Assembly: GCA_023333565.1 (NCBI GenBank)
Contig: JAJKFH010000227.1
Coordinates: 1,674,001-1,738,000, forward strand
DNA: 64,000 bases
Direction: 5' to 3'
From: Puffinus mauretanicus
Lineage: Eukaryota; Chordata; Aves; Procellariiformes; Procellariidae
A program made the position numbers and the translations under genes. Of this stretch, positions 27,401 through 38,795 are shown in pieces (position 1 is the first letter of the stretch; every line of letters starts with the position of its first letter). The notes beneath the pieces are model-generated. The model worked only from the letters and a program-made list of their open reading frames with translations, had not been told where the DNA came from and searched no databases.

Positions 27401-28682
27401 GAAAGGCTGGGGATGAATGCTGATGGTGCACCTACAAGGTGCAATCCTCACCTCCATGGCCAAGCATCCCATAAGAGCTTACAGGAGTTGGGGACTTCAT
27501 TGCACTTGGGATCCTGGTGCATCCTCAAAAACCTTGATCTGCAGCCATCTCTGTCACAAACACCAAAGCCACGTGCTGTAATGCCTGCAGGGGACGTGCA
27601 CAAGGGCTCAGGCAGGACTACGAGCATCCCACCAACACGTTCTCCATGGGGCATGGAGAACAACTTAGCCATGGAGTGGGGTGCTCATAGCATAAATAGC
27701 TTGGGATGCAGGGCCTCCCTTAATCCTAATGTATTACCATGAAGTTTCAACTGGGTTTCCCGTCTCAGAGCACTTTTTGGGTGCTACAAGTTGTGTGTGG
27801 TCTGCTGTGCACCCTTCTCTTTGGGACAGAGGCTGTAACTGCTTACCCTGGAGGGATGCAGGGGGGTCAGCTTCAAGTCCCACAAGAGCTGAACGTTTAA
27901 TTATTTTAGGGAGGCTTCACTGGGAAGGCTGAGGTGCTCACCCCAAAATAGCCAGCAATCCTGCAGACAGAACAACCTCCTGGCAGAGGTGAGCTGTGGT
28001 CAACTCACCCCAGGTCAGGGTCCTTGCATCTTAACTGTGCCCTGACCACACACTTGTGCTTAGGAAGGTCTCTATCATCAATAGAAAAAGGCAGAGCAGC
28101 AAAAAAAGAGCTGTTCTACTTTGATATCCAAGCAGGGAGGACAGCTTTGCATCCATCTCCTAAGGAGACTCAGCCTCCAGCTGCCTGGATCTCCAAGCAT
28201 CCCCTTCACAAGTGCCTGCATCCCCCGGTACCTTGGGTACCAGGATCACCCCATGAAGACTGGTGCTTCCCTGCCTGCACCCCTTGGCAGGGCTGACCCA
28301 GAGCACATGGCAGAGCCTGCTATGGGAAAGGAGCTGGTGGTGTTTGTCCTTCACAGGGGGCAAGGTGACAGATAAAACATGGTCTTCGTGCCCTTCCAGA
28401 ACCTCTTGAGGTGCTACCCCAAACACAGGCTTGAAGTGAAGGCAGGTGAGGGTGCAGATGCTCAGCCTCCACTGCTACAACATTGACTTTCTTTGACCAA
28501 GGCAGATGCTCCCTTTTTCCCCTTGGTTCTCCCCAGACACCACCCACCTTCACTAGACCAGGCCCCATGAGAAAGGTGGATGGAGAAGACAGTGGGGAAA
28601 GGCTCCACCAGGCAATAATGGGGAAAGGACAAGAATATGCCTTTGAGCAGGACCGTAAATAACTGCCCCCCATCCCATGACC
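18419..28682. other. Intergenic DNA between the tandem duplication and the CR1 fragment
   Basis: No supported gene. Several open frames of 100-213 codons exist (for example minus 25,473-26,018 and plus 27,101-27,742), but none shows a known domain or a family match, and overlapping frames are open on the other strand. The 24.5-28.5 kb part reads like unannotated unique or very old repeat DNA. I cannot identify a repeat family in it by eye. Confidence 0.5.
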
Positions 28683-29130
28683 TTAGAATCATTAAGGTTG
28701 GAAAAAACCTCTAAGATCAAGTCCAACCATCAACTCAACACCACCATGCGACTACACCATGTCCCTAAGCGCCTCATCTACACGTCTTTTAAATACCTCC
28801 AGGGATGGTGACTCTACCACTTCCCTGGGCAGCCTGTTCCAAGGCCTGACCACTCTTTCAGTAAACAAATTTTTCCTAATGTCCAATCTAAACCTCCCTT
28901 GGTGCAACCTGAGGCCGTTTCCTCTCGTCCTATCGCTGTTACTTGGGAGAAGAGACCAACCCCTCGCTACAACCTCCTTTCAGGTAGTTGTAGAGCACGA
29001 TGAGGTCTCCCCTCAGCCTCCTCTTCTCCAGGCTGAACACCCCCAGTTCCCTCAGCCGCTCCCCATCAGACTTGTGCTCCAGACCTTCACCAGCTTTGTT
29101 GTCCTTCTCTAGACCTTGGAGCATCACAGC
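28683..29130 (-). mobile_element. CR1 LINE fragment, 3' end, 5'-truncated
   Basis: On the minus strand this reads as the terminal part of an avian CR1 element. The translated segment contains [13 protein letters not shown], then [17 protein letters not shown], then [17 protein letters not shown], which is the conserved CR1 ORF2 C-terminus. After the stop it continues through GGTTGGACTTGATCTTAGAGG to CCAACCTTAATGATTCTA. It ends in roughly one copy of the terminal eight-base CR1 repeat. A frameshift or deletion after the KGGC segment and loss of everything upstream show a dead copy. It is the only retroelement I recognise in the window and lies about 0.3 kb beyond the probable IRF8 3' end. Confidence 0.92.
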
Positions 29131-29449
29131 CCAGGTCAGAGGGCTGAGGGCACCCAGGTCAGTGCAGTGGCAGGTGGGCAGGGACCCATCTTCATGCTCC
29201 CTGCAACGAAGGCCCTACGAGCGATGTCCTTTTCCTCCCTCCATTGTATTACAGCATTTTGGGTCATTCCTCTCCTGCCCCAGAGGTGAAACCAGGCAGT
29301 TACAGAGCAGGAGGGAGGCAACAGCAGAGGCTTGACACAAACCCCACCGCAGTGAAGACCAGGGCAAGAGGGAGACAGAGATACCAGCCTCCCCCCACCA
29401 GAGATACCACACCCCATTCACCCCAACCAAAAACCACATTGCAAGAGAA
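29131..29449. other. Short intergenic gap between CR1 and the IRF8 3' end
   Basis: About 320 bases of unique-looking sequence with no gene. The U/GU-rich minus-strand sequence at 29,420-29,455 could be the downstream element for IRF8 polyadenylation. Confidence 0.4.
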
Positions 29450-30470
29450 ATACAAAATATAGCACTTTAATTGCAGGAAGATAAAAAAAATTACCCAAAA
29501 AATTTAATAAACCGCAGGCATAAAATAAATAGGCAGCTTAGTAGCACGCACACGTGCGCGGTTCTGGTTTGCCTCAGCTGCAAGGCACAAGCCCCATGCC
29601 CAACAGCTCCCCGGTGCTGGGTGCGCACACGAAGCGTGTTAATGAGGATTTACACATGGATGCCGCTGCCTGGTCACGCTTGGGAGAGACCAACACATGC
29701 ATTTGGGAGGGGGAAGCCAACCTATTCACACTATGCTGCAATCTTTAAAATTAAAGATATTATATATTTATGTAAACTCTGTCTCTAGTTAGGAAAAATT
29801 AAGATTCCCAAGTTCTTATATTCAACATGTACATATATAATCTCTGCATTGGTTTCCAAGTTTCAAAATACATTGGTAGATAGACATATAAACCTTATAG
29901 CAAAAATAAAGAGGAATTTGAGAAGGTTCTCCTTGGAAGGCATACCCTATCCGCCATCAGCAGGACTCTTTGGGGGAAAACAACCTGATTTCTGGAAAGA
30001 ATTTCCTACATTTGAGCATTTTAAGGCTTTTCCAAGAATTACCTCCTACCAAATCGCTATTCTCAGCAAGGTCCGAGTTGCAGACCGCTGGGACAGGTCG
30101 TTATAGCTGCTGATTTTCGGTTTTGCTTGACTGGCCATTAACAAAGACAACACAAAGCACTCCCAGCCCTGACCTTCCCACACAGCTCAGACGCTCCCTC
30201 CTCCCCTTGCCATTAGCTATGGACAATGGTACCGGGACTACCCTGCTTGGTACAAAGTCATTTCTAAGCAGTAAAGCGTCTGCGGGACAGACGCTGAGCA
30301 TCCAACCTACTTTCTCATGGCAATTTTTACCGCTGTATTTATACAGACTCTAGACTGGAAACAGCAAAGAACAAAACCCAACTTTCCAAAATGGGAATTT
30401 AGGCACTAATGGGATCAAACTGGGTCTAGATCAACCCAAACCACCACGCTACGTCTGCAAAGAAGGAGGC
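29450..30470 (-). other. IRF8: IRF8 3' untranslated region (probable extent)
   Basis: This is sequence downstream of the IRF8 stop codon with no AATAAA on the minus strand. The best signals are ATTAAA at 29,466-29,471 and 29,503-29,508. An AU-rich element with overlapping ATTTA on the minus strand is at about 29,521-29,533. The length of about 1 kb is similar to that of mammalian IRF8 3' UTRs. The exact cleavage site is inferred. Confidence 0.45.
29466..29471 (-). terminator. IRF8: IRF8 polyadenylation signal candidate (ATTAAA)
   Basis: On the minus strand ATTAAA is followed within 40 bases by a T/GT-rich stretch, as expected of a vertebrate poly-A site. A second ATTAAA lies 37 bases upstream. 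Confidence 0.4.
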
Positions 30471-30647
30471 TCAGACAGCAATCTGTTGGTTTTCTCTGAA
30501 GAGCGGCCGCTGGTGCGTCGCACAGATGTCCTGGAAGATCCTGTACACCTGGTCATGCTGCGTCTCATCAGCTATGGGGAGCATGGGGCTGCTGCTGCAG
30601 GTCTTCCCAGCCTCCTCCACCACCTGCCTGACACACAGCTGCTCCAC
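30471..30647 (-). CDS. IRF8: IRF8 coding exon 9 (terminal, stop TGA)
   Basis: It encodes residues 371-428: VEQLCVRQVVEEAGKTC, then VYRIFQDICATHQRPLF and RENQQIAV, then TGA at 30,471-30,473. The C-terminal RENQQ motif is diagnostic of IRF8. Acceptor CGTAG. Confidence 0.96.
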   Translation of the reverse strand: MEQLCVRQVVEEAGKTCSSSPMLPIADETQHDQVYRIFQDICATHQRPLFRENQQIAV

Positions 30648-33600
30648 CTACGCCAAAAGAAAAGTCATGAAGACACTGAACGAAGAGGAACCTCTTTGGG
30701 CATCTCCCACTGCTGCCATCCACCCCCACCAGCCCAGCAGGGCATGGGGTGGGAGAGACACAGCAGAGCAGTTGTGCCCAACAGACCCAGGTGGCCACAT
30801 CCAGCCAGGCCAACAGGTCCAACTCCACAAGCCACCTTGGCAAAGCACCTCTGGGAGAAAAGGAGCAGTCACAAGAGCTCCTTTCTCAGCAGAGCTATAG
30901 GAAGGTGAGGACAGGCTGGGGGACATCCCAGCACACGCAGAATGATCCTCTGGTGCAGACGCCCAAGGTAAGAAGAGGTGATGAGGTCAGAAAGTTATGC
31001 AGGGAGGTGTAGGACCAGTCTCTGAACTTGTAAAATCCCCTCCAGGACCCCACAGACTTGGTGGGTCTCTGCTTGCTCAAGGGTGGATGCAACACCCTCC
31101 CTGAACCCTCCATGCCATGTCCCTGCTGCCACAGCCTTGTTGGCCCAAGGGGGTCCCACACTGGGTGCAGGCTCCAGAAACATCCTATGTGTTGCCCCAA
31201 GGCTTTGAGATCCCAGAATTGCTTCAGCTTCTCCAGGGAGAAGTTTCTGGCCAGAGCCATGGGGATTGCCCCTCTCATCTCATCCTCTTCTTCACCCTCC
31301 CAAGGGTTTCCCAGCCCCACTGCTGTCCACCACGGTTGTTCACCGTATCTGTTGGCTGCTTGAGGCTGTCCTTTAACTCAACCATTCCAGGGATTTATTC
31401 CCCCACTTCCCACAGGAGAGGGCAGAGGTCCCAGTGCCAAGAGGCAGGAACAGGAGGAAGAGAACAGATTTTCTAGCACTTTAGAAAAGCTTTTGCCATT
31501 TGAGAGCTTTGTTCGCAAACATAATCTACCCAGATCAAGGAGTCTCTGACAAGCAACATCCCAAGCACCTCTCAGGAGGCTGTGGATAAGCCGATCCTCA
31601 TGCCTGCCACCCGACCAACTCAGGCACCCCAAAAGTCTGTGGCTCCAGGGGTTGAAGCTAGAGCCCTGCTTCTGGGGGAAAGAGGGCAATATGGTCCAGA
31701 CAAGGTGGGGAAAGTCAGCAGCAGAGCCCCAAAGTGCAGCCATCCGTACCTGGACAAGGATGAGCTTACACCGCAGGGGCACGGCGTCTGGGAACTCCTC
31801 TCCGAAGCACAGCATGACTCTGCTGTCCGGGAAGCGGCCCTGGTTGTTGTAAAACTGCTGCAGCTCTGCAAGGAGAGGAGAATGGTTGGAAGCTGCCTGC
31901 CACAAGCTGCCAGCCTTTGCTACACAGCTTCAGGACCAAGCACCCTGCCATGGAAGAAAGCTGTGGGCTCAAGAGAAGCCAGCTTTGTTGTGCAAAGCCT
32001 CCAACCAGGAGGAGTTTGCTAGTGACACAAGACACCAGGTTATTCCTCCCTAGATCTGGTAGCATCAGCTACTCATCCAGAGCACTTGGGTAACCCGTCC
32101 GTGATAGACAGTGACAACTCCAAAGTGCTCCAAGGCCAAGGGCTCCACCCTTTCAACCCCACCAAGCAGATGAAGAGAAAGAGGGAAATGCTCCTACAAA
32201 CCTCTGAAGAACACGTTGGTGTCAAATATCTTCACCACCTCATCCCGGTCCAGTTTGTTGGGCCTGTCCTTGTAGACCATGGTGTTCCCGCTCCAGAAGA
32301 CCCTGCCCTGGCACAGCCTCTTGATGAAGATGCCCTGCTTATTGCTGTGCAGCAGGACGCCCCTCTCCAGGTGCCCAAAGAGCTTCCTGGTGATCTGCTT
32401 CTGGCGGTCATTCTGGATGGCATCGGCCGAGGGGAACTGCACGTGCTCCAGGGCATCTGGGGCGTACAGCTTCTCGCCGTGGCTGGAGGGCTGGCTGAGC
32501 GAGATCCGGCAGCCCTCGGTGCACGAGGTGGTGATGTGGCCCACCAGCCTCCCGCCATAGTAGAAGCTGATCACCATCTGGGAGTAACCTGGGAGGGGAT
32601 GGACACATACATCACCCATCAGGAGAAGACAAACCCAGCCTGCTCTTCACTGCAAAGCCTAAACTCCAGCAAAATTTCCTGGGAGCAAGTCTCACTTAAT
32701 GGAGGAGACCTCCTACTTGCCAGAGGACATCTCCAGCACTCAGCCTGGTAGCAGCGCTGATCAGCAAACGAGAGCTCCCAATACCGAACCCCTTCCTCCT
32801 GCCTTTGCTCCACACTTCCCTTGCTGCGGGCTGATCTCCCCACACTAAAGGCACCGCTGATGCCAGCATCCCGGGGCATCCCCCCGTGCCAGGGCCGTAG
32901 CCACAGGACAACAGGCAGGATGCATCCCTGTGCAAACCCTGCGGATACTCAGGAGGGCACGGGACCTCCCAAACCCAGAGCAAAGCCTCCCCCAAAGCCG
33001 GGAGCAGAGTCAGAGCCGCCTTCTGCCACCACACGCACGAGGCCGAGCCCCAGAGAGGCTTTTGATGGCCACAGTCCACAGCCGAGCAGGGGAGCTGCCT
33101 TACCCGAATGATGCTGCTCGTAGCCGGAGTATCCGTTCATCAGGGGCAACGCTGCGGGCAGAGAAAGCCGAGTTGTGCCTGCGTGCCCAGCTCCCAAACC
33201 CCGATCCCCCCCGTCTCCCCTCCACCAGCACCCCAGTTTTCTCCCCCAGGCACATCAGGCTTCCCAGCTCCCACCCGGGAGATGCCAGCAAATACTCCCA
33301 GGTGGATTTAATCTTGTGCAACGCGCACTCTTGGGTGCCTGCTCCCAACCACAGTGTTCATAATTAGTACTTTAAGCATTCTTAATAAGGAAGATAAAAT
33401 AAAAACGGTTGTCCATTGTCCATTGCTGTACAGGAAGTTTTTTCTGCCCCGGACAAAAAGCTCGGTCCCGTTAAACTGCACACGCTGTCGGCTACTTACC
33501 GGGGCTGGGCTGCTGCACCCACCAGTCGGGTATCAGGGGGTTTCTGCAGGTCTCCTGGGGGGGTGAGGGGCTTCTCTTGATGATCCCCAGGTATTCATCT

Positions 33601-36600
33601 ACGCAGGGGGGCTGTGCGAGACCAGACACCGAGATCAGAGCGGGTTTGATGCCTTGGGCAGCCGCTGCCCTGCACAGAGACACTTGCAGTGCTCGGAGAG
33701 GGTCCAAATGGCAATGCCAACAGGATGCCAATGAACTTTTTTGGTTAGAAAGAGCAAGTCTGGCATTCCGCGGGCCGTACACCCTCAAGAACGACTGAGC
33801 AGAAGCAGCCCAAGGTGACACAGCCGAGAAGAGGAACAGAGCTGCAAAACAGCCTCTGTCCCCCAGCGAAGGTCTTGCCTGCCCAGATGTAAATCGAAAG
33901 CGCCAACCATTCATCAGCAACCGTGTCCTGGCGCTGGCTGACATCAACGAGCTGCAAAACCCAGCGTCACTCGCTTTGCAGTGATTCCCAAGGCTTTGCA
34001 CGTTGAATTTTAGGAAGGCAATGCTTTATCGGGCAACTGCCTGCCATCCATCCACCGCGACCTGCAGCCACGGTGAGGGCTTACCTCTTTAATGAGGTCA
34101 TCGATTGCAGAGGAATTGCAGTCCATCTCCGTGACGTCATTCAGGCTGCTCCCGTTGGCAATGCCCGCTTTGCCTGGAAGGAGAGGCCGGGATGCAGTGA
34201 GCACACCCACCGCCCTGCCGCGGCTCATCTCGCCGCTGGGTTTTAGAAACCCTTCACCCCGTGAAAGTTATGAAACCGAGAACCACAGCACAGCAGAGCC
34301 ATGTAACAGCACCTCGGGGGGGCTCGCAGCCCCCTCCAGCTCCACCCAGAGCTGCTTTTCAGGACCAAAAACCAGTCTGCAAACCCATTGCCCCAGTGCA
34401 CGGTGACCGGCAACAAGGCAAATCAAAAATCCGACCGGTAGCAGAGACAGAGCTAGAGCAGAGGGTTGGGTTTTTTTTCTGAGCACCCCAGAGACTGGGG
34501 TTGCTGCTGCTGCTTCTCCTTTTTCCGCCAGCCGCCCCGAGCGCAGTCGTGCTGCCGGTGGGAACCTGCAGTGCCATTTGCATAGCGGCGGCATGCCCCC
34601 ATGTGAACGCGGCTGAAGGAGGCCGAGATGCTAAAGGCAGATTTCCTGACAGCGAGATTTTTTTTTTTTCACAAGCTTTTTTACTTTTTTTTAAAAAAAA
34701 AAAAAAGGAAAAGCACACACATACCTAACCACAAATAGAGATATACTTAGCACGACCTGCGCCGCACCGGACATCGCAGCAGCAACTGCTCTCTGCGAAA
34801 TTATTGCTACTCTAATCACTGCTGGCAAGAGAGAAGGGATTTATTGCAGCTCCCTGCCATTTGCCATTGGGATGAAAAACGGTTGGGGATCAAGTACCCC
34901 CCCAAGGGGGGAAGGATTTTGGATTGGCCCCTACAACATCCTTATGGGATGGCAGGTCATGCAACGCTGCAGTTATTTCCGAAGCAGCTCTTTAAGAGGG
35001 TAGAAAAAAAAAAGCCTGTCCTTCCTCCTCCGCTCCCTGCAACTGCGGTGACACAGGGGACACCTTCTGCAAAGCAGGACAAGCAAAGCACCGCGGCACA
35101 AGAGCAGCGTCCGGCCAGGAAGCTCCGCTCAGATGTAGGTCAGTGGCACAAGCCCGTGGTTCCTCGCAGGACCGCCCTGCAGCTGGGGGTCCGTCCCTTA
35201 CGGGGGCACTCACATTTCTGTTCCTCCTCCGGCACGATCCTGTAGACCTTGTAGGGCTCAGAGATGTCCAGCTGGGACCTGTCCGTCACCTCCTCAAAGT
35301 CGGGGCTCTTGTTCAAGGCGCAGCGCAGTCGTGTCTTCCACGTGGCCGGCTCCGCTTTGTCGCCTTCTTTGAACTTGCCTTTGAAAACAGCCCAGGCCTA
35401 AAACAAAGCAACAACAACAAAAAAAATCCTCCATGTGAGCTCTGCAAATCCCCTCAGCCCCCGGGGTAAAGGAGCTGGGGCTGCAGAGAGCATTTTGCAT
35501 TTTGCTCTCCCCGCCTCTCTGCCCCTTGCACCCTCTCAACCATCCCAGGCGTATTCGCCGTTTCGCTCCTAGACTGCGGACACGTGCACAACCACCGCAC
35601 GTGGGGAGGGGTATGTGGGTGCAGAGCAGCACCACCTGCCCCAGCGATGCACCCAGGTGCAGGAAGGGCTGCAGCACCCAGGTTTTAAAAAGCAGAGGTC
35701 AAGATCATAATATGTGGCTTCATCTCAGCACCGACAGGTCAGGAGCTGCTGGGGATGCGAGGAATCACTGCTGAAGCAGTGGCGTTCCTAAAGACCTGGT
35801 AACACCTCAATTAAAAAACAAAATAATCAAAGTAAGCCTCATTTTCCAGCTCCTGACTAATAAGTGAAAGCTGGTTTCTTTTTGAGATCAGAACGTCATT
35901 TGTGCTTTTGGTGGGAGAATACATTTTACCGCTGAAGGGAGATTGCAAAATATGTATAATGGAGACTGCAAATTATGTATTATTTTTTAAATATACATAT
36001 TTCTTTATTTTATAGATATTTGCATATTTTCAGATGGCTGAATTCAATGCCATCCTCATAACTCAATGCTCCCGAACCAGCCACTAACCAGCTGCCGCTG
36101 CCCTGAAAGTGAACTCGCTCACCAGTACAGATATTTGGAAGCAGGGGCAGAGGGAAGGGAATTCCTGGGGAAGAGTCTGACCTTTTTGGTTCAGGATGGA
36201 ATTTTCCAGTTTTTCCCCAAAACTGGAAATCCCCCCCTTCAGCGAAATCCAAAACTTCCTTCCCTCCTGCAAAGTCTTGGGTTTTTTTGGTAAATCCAGC
36301 CTTTTATCAAGAATAGCCTGATAAGAAGTTTAGAGCAGGTCAAAAGGAGCACGTCAAGCTCCTTCTCATGTCAGACCAGGATTCAAACATGCTGAAAACA
36401 AACCTAAACCTGGCACCAGCACTTGGCAAAGAGGGACAAATACCCCCAAAAGAGCCTGGGAGACCAACTGCGGGGTGAAGCATCTCCTGCAAGGGTTAGA
36501 GATGCAAAATCCACAGACAGCGTGGACATCTCCCACCAGCGGGACTGTCAGCAAGGAAAAAAACCAGCATCGAGCCCAGGAATTGTGGAGAAAAGGCATT

Positions 36601-36790
36601 AACCACCTGTCCCTACCTTGAAAATAGAGGCATCCACCTCCTGGTTGTAGTCCTGCTTCCCGGCGTGTTTCCATGGGATGCGGAACATGGTTTTCTCCTC
36701 GTTCTCCCAGATGAGCCCAGGGTACAGCTCGCTATCTATCTGCTCGATCAGCCACTGCCGGAGCCGCCGCCCGCCGTTGCGGTCGCACAT
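30471..36790 (-). CDS. IRF8: Interferon regulatory factor 8 (ICSBP), complete, 8 coding exons
   Basis: This nuclear transcription factor specifies monocyte, dendritic and B-lineage fates. It binds IRF/ETS and AP-1/IRF composite sites with PU.1, BATF or IRF partners. The coding exons join in phase to 428 residues (human: 426). Residues 1-110 form the IRF DNA-binding domain with the tryptophan cluster W13, W28, W40, W60 and W78 and the contact region T80-R83. K108 is also present. Residues about 203-380 form the IRF association domain, with ISFYYGG and a LERGVLLHS segment. The C-terminus ends RENQQIAV. Introns between coding exons are 0.34-1.22 kb, and intron 1 is about 1.8 kb. The start follows from MCDRNGGRRLRQW, identical to the mammalian start, one base after a splice acceptor. 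No break is seen. The sequence resembles chicken IRF8 as I remember it but is not identical, so the species is another bird. Confidence 0.98.
31750..31865 (-). CDS. IRF8: IRF8 coding exon 8
   Basis: It encodes residues 332-370: ELQQFYNNQGRFPDSRVM, LCFGEEFPD and KLILVQ. It completes the association domain. Acceptor TTGCAG, donor GTACGG, end phase 0. Confidence 0.96.
32202..32588 (-). CDS. IRF8: IRF8 coding exon 7 (IRF association domain)
   Basis: It encodes residues 203-331: YSQMVISFYYGGRLVG, EGCRISLSQP, KLFGHLERGVLLHSNKQG and KLDRDEVVKIFDT. This is the core of the IAD that contacts partner IRFs and PU.1. Acceptor CCCAG, donor GTTTGT. Confidence 0.96.
33104..33151 (-). CDS. IRF8: IRF8 coding exon 6 (48-bp small exon)
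   Basis: It encodes the codon-split Ala187 and LPLMNGYSGYEQHHS. Acceptor CCGCAG, donor GTAAGG. Its 16-codon length matches the corresponding human segment, which ends TYDAHHS. Confidence 0.93.
33500..33611 (-). CDS. IRF8: IRF8 coding exon 5
   Basis: It encodes residues 150-186: PPCVDEYLGIIKRSPSPP, then PDWWVQQPSP. Acceptor CACAG, donor GTAAGT, leaving one base for the next codon. The proline-rich KRSPSPP motif is conserved with human. Confidence 0.95.
34085..34173 (-). CDS. IRF8: IRF8 coding exon 4
   Basis: It encodes residues 120-149: the codon-split Cys120, then KAGIANGSSLNDVTEMDC and AIDDLIKE. Acceptor TTCCAG, donor GTAAGC, end phase 0. This linker is more divergent from mammals than the domains on either side. 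Confidence 0.95.
34659..34706 (+). repeat. T-rich/A-rich low-complexity tract in IRF8 intron 3
   Basis: A T11 run, a short spacer, T6, T8 and then A14. It is a near-inverted T/A tract that can fold on itself. It lies inside the intron between coding exons 3 and 4. Confidence 0.7.
35214..35397 (-). CDS. IRF8: IRF8 coding exon 3 (DNA-binding domain part 2)
   Basis: It encodes residues 59-119 plus one base: AWAVFKGKF, ATWKTRLRCALNKSPDF and ISEPYKVYRIVPEEEQK. It carries W60, W78, T80, R83 and K108. The acceptor is TTTTAG and the donor GTGAGT. Confidence 0.96.
36617..36790 (-). CDS. IRF8: IRF8 coding exon 2 (start exon, DNA-binding domain part 1)
   Basis: It encodes residues 1-58 (MCDRNGG to DASIFK), including W13, W28 and W40. 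The acceptor CAG is one base upstream of ATG and the donor GTAGGG follows the last AAG. It ends in phase 0. Confidence 0.96.
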
Positions 36791-38525
36791 CCTGGATGGA
36801 GCGAGAGGTCCAAGCCCCGTTAGCTCCCCCAGCACCGTCCCACCGCAATCGGGGTAAGAGGGGTTGTGCCATGCTCTGGTTTGCCACACGCACAGCTGGT
36901 AGCGGCACTGCCTGCAGAGACAAGCAGCTTTCGGCGGCTCTGCAAGCCCCACATGCCAACGTCTGTACGTTAAAATGCTCCCCTTGCTTCTTTTATAATG
37001 AAAAAAAAAATCAAAGCAATTTCCTCTGAACTGCTACAAATTCTTCCTCCAGCCCTTTCAATCAAAGCTCTGCTCACAGAAACAAGCTGGCTTAGTGCTC
37101 TGCTTACTCTTTTTTTTTGCTGCGGGATAAGTCACATAGGAAGCAGATGGACAGGGATTAAAGCGCCCAGTTGTGCTGTCACCTGAGCAAGTGACACTGG
37201 GACAGGCCACCCCGGGGCAGACACCCTTTAGCGTCTGTGGGAGACAGGAGCCAAGCACCGTCCCCGGCTGGTCTTGGCACAAGGGTCTGTCCCGGAGGAG
37301 CCGGCAGCCCCTCTCGCTGGGCACTGCCAATTTGGGGAGCAGGCACTAGTTCAGGCAGCACCCAGAGCCACCGCAGGGATGGGGGCCGCACAACCCATCC
37401 CCTCAAACAGAGGACCGACGCGTGGAAGGAGCAGGGTGAAGCCACCCTTGCTGGGGACCTTGGGTCATTTTTAGCCAAAACCACTGGGCAACTTCATGGA
37501 AGACCCAGGACGAAGCTTCTCCCACCAGCTGGAAGCAAAGGGCCAGGCTCAACCCTCCCGGCATCCCCTGTCACCTCCATGGCAAGATCTGCAGGGACTT
37601 CAGGAGTTGGTGGCCTGGCAGAAGTGACCGGCAGCCCCAGGATCAGCCCTCCAGGCCTTTTGGGCTCACAGCCATCCTCCAAATTTCACCGGACTGCCTC
37701 TCCCTCATTCTTTTTTTATTTACTGCCCCATGGGAAGGTTTTGGGGAGAAGATGAGGGTGCTCCCAGCACAGCCCGAGACCTGGTGGTCCCTACTTTGCC
37801 ACGGGCTCACACCAGCTCAGTGCCACCAACTGCTGTCCCTTCTCCATCACCCTACTGCTGCACAGCAGGACACACAGACCTCCCCGGACATCCGCAGCAC
37901 AGCCCCTGCTTTTAGACACCACCAGCCAAAACGACACCAAGGGCGCAGCTCTGGATCCCAGCTACCCCTCCAGGATATCCCAAAGCACCAGCCGGAGCAT
38001 TTCCCCAGCGGGATGGGGTTACAGGCAGCCTCTCCGCAGGCTCCCGCACCGAACACCTTGCGCCTGCGTTACGCCAACATGAAGAGCCTCAGAACCGCTC
38101 ACTGAAATAGAATGCTCTTCTAATTCCGCCCATTTTCTAGAAAGCCTGTTCCCATCTGGCAGAGGCCGGAGCTCCGTTTCCCCTCCACGAAAGGCTGAGC
38201 AACAGGAGGCAGCACGCACAGGACACAGCCGAGGAGCCCTTCCCACGCAGCCAGCTGTGCTCCGACCCCGCACCAGGAGTGACCAGCGCCCAGAAAACTC
38301 GGCTGGCAGAGCCAGCACCACACCATCACCCCGCAGCCCATCGCCCTCCCTGTCCCAGCTCCAAGCCACCACCGAGCTCTCCCCAACCCACCCATCCCGG
38401 GCTTTGCCCGGAGGGCAGACATCTCCCACGACCCCGGTGCCGCTCGGCATCAAGTGGGGTCAGCCCTTGCACCCCCGGGGCCGCGGGTACCGGGCTGGGT
38501 TTGTCCCGCATCCCTCGGGTCCCCC

Positions 38526-38560
38526 ATGCCATGCCATGCCATGCCATGCCATGCCATGCC
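38526..38560 (+). repeat. ATGCC pentanucleotide microsatellite in IRF8 intron 1
   Basis: Seven perfect tandem copies of ATGCC, starting about 40 bases inside the intron from the exon 1 donor. It is perfect, so it is probably young and length-variable. Confidence 0.95.
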
Positions 38561-38598
38561 CCCCGAGGCAGCGCGGGGACGCCGCAGACCACCCGTAC

Positions 38599-38627
38599 CT
38601 GCCCTCCGCGCCGCTCCGCGCTGCTTC
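38599..38627 (-). other. IRF8: IRF8 exon 1, 5' untranslated (predicted)
   Basis: The TATA box at 38,649-38,657 predicts initiation near 38,627. The first strong donor after it is GGCAG/GTACGG, giving an exon end at 38,599. A very short noncoding first exon spliced to an exon with ATG one base inside agrees with the short mammalian IRF8 5' UTR. The exact start is inferred. Confidence 0.6.
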
Positions 38628-38648
38628 CCGCACCGCTCATCGCGCCCG

Positions 38649-38657
38649 CCTTTTATA
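38649..38657 (-). promoter_or_regulatory. IRF8: IRF8 TATA box
   Basis: TATAAAAGG on the minus strand, in a GC-rich context, about 30 bases before the predicted start site. Confidence 0.8.
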
Positions 38658-38707
38658 GCGGCACGGGGGGGCGGGCCCGCCAACGCCCACGCCCCCGCAC
38701 TGCACCG

Positions 38708-38756
38708 CCAATAGCCAGCCGTCCTCCATGCCCGCCTCTGCCTCCGGCCGCCCAAT
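38708..38756 (-). promoter_or_regulatory. IRF8: Two inverted CCAAT boxes of the IRF8 promoter
   Basis: CCAAT at 38,708-38,712 and 38,752-38,756 on the plus strand, so ATTGG relative to IRF8. They lie at about -80 and -125 in NF-Y-like context (GCTATTGGCGG and TTATTGGGCGG), 44 bases apart. Confidence 0.6.
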
Positions 38757-38795
38757 AAGGAGCCGCCCAGTGGGGCGCGCGCGGCCGGCGCCGCT

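Noticed and set aside
38599..38640. An ATG at 38,638-38,640 (minus) as an alternative IRF8 start
   Set aside because: Splicing to exon 2 puts it out of frame with MCDRNGG, and it probably lies upstream of the transcription start.
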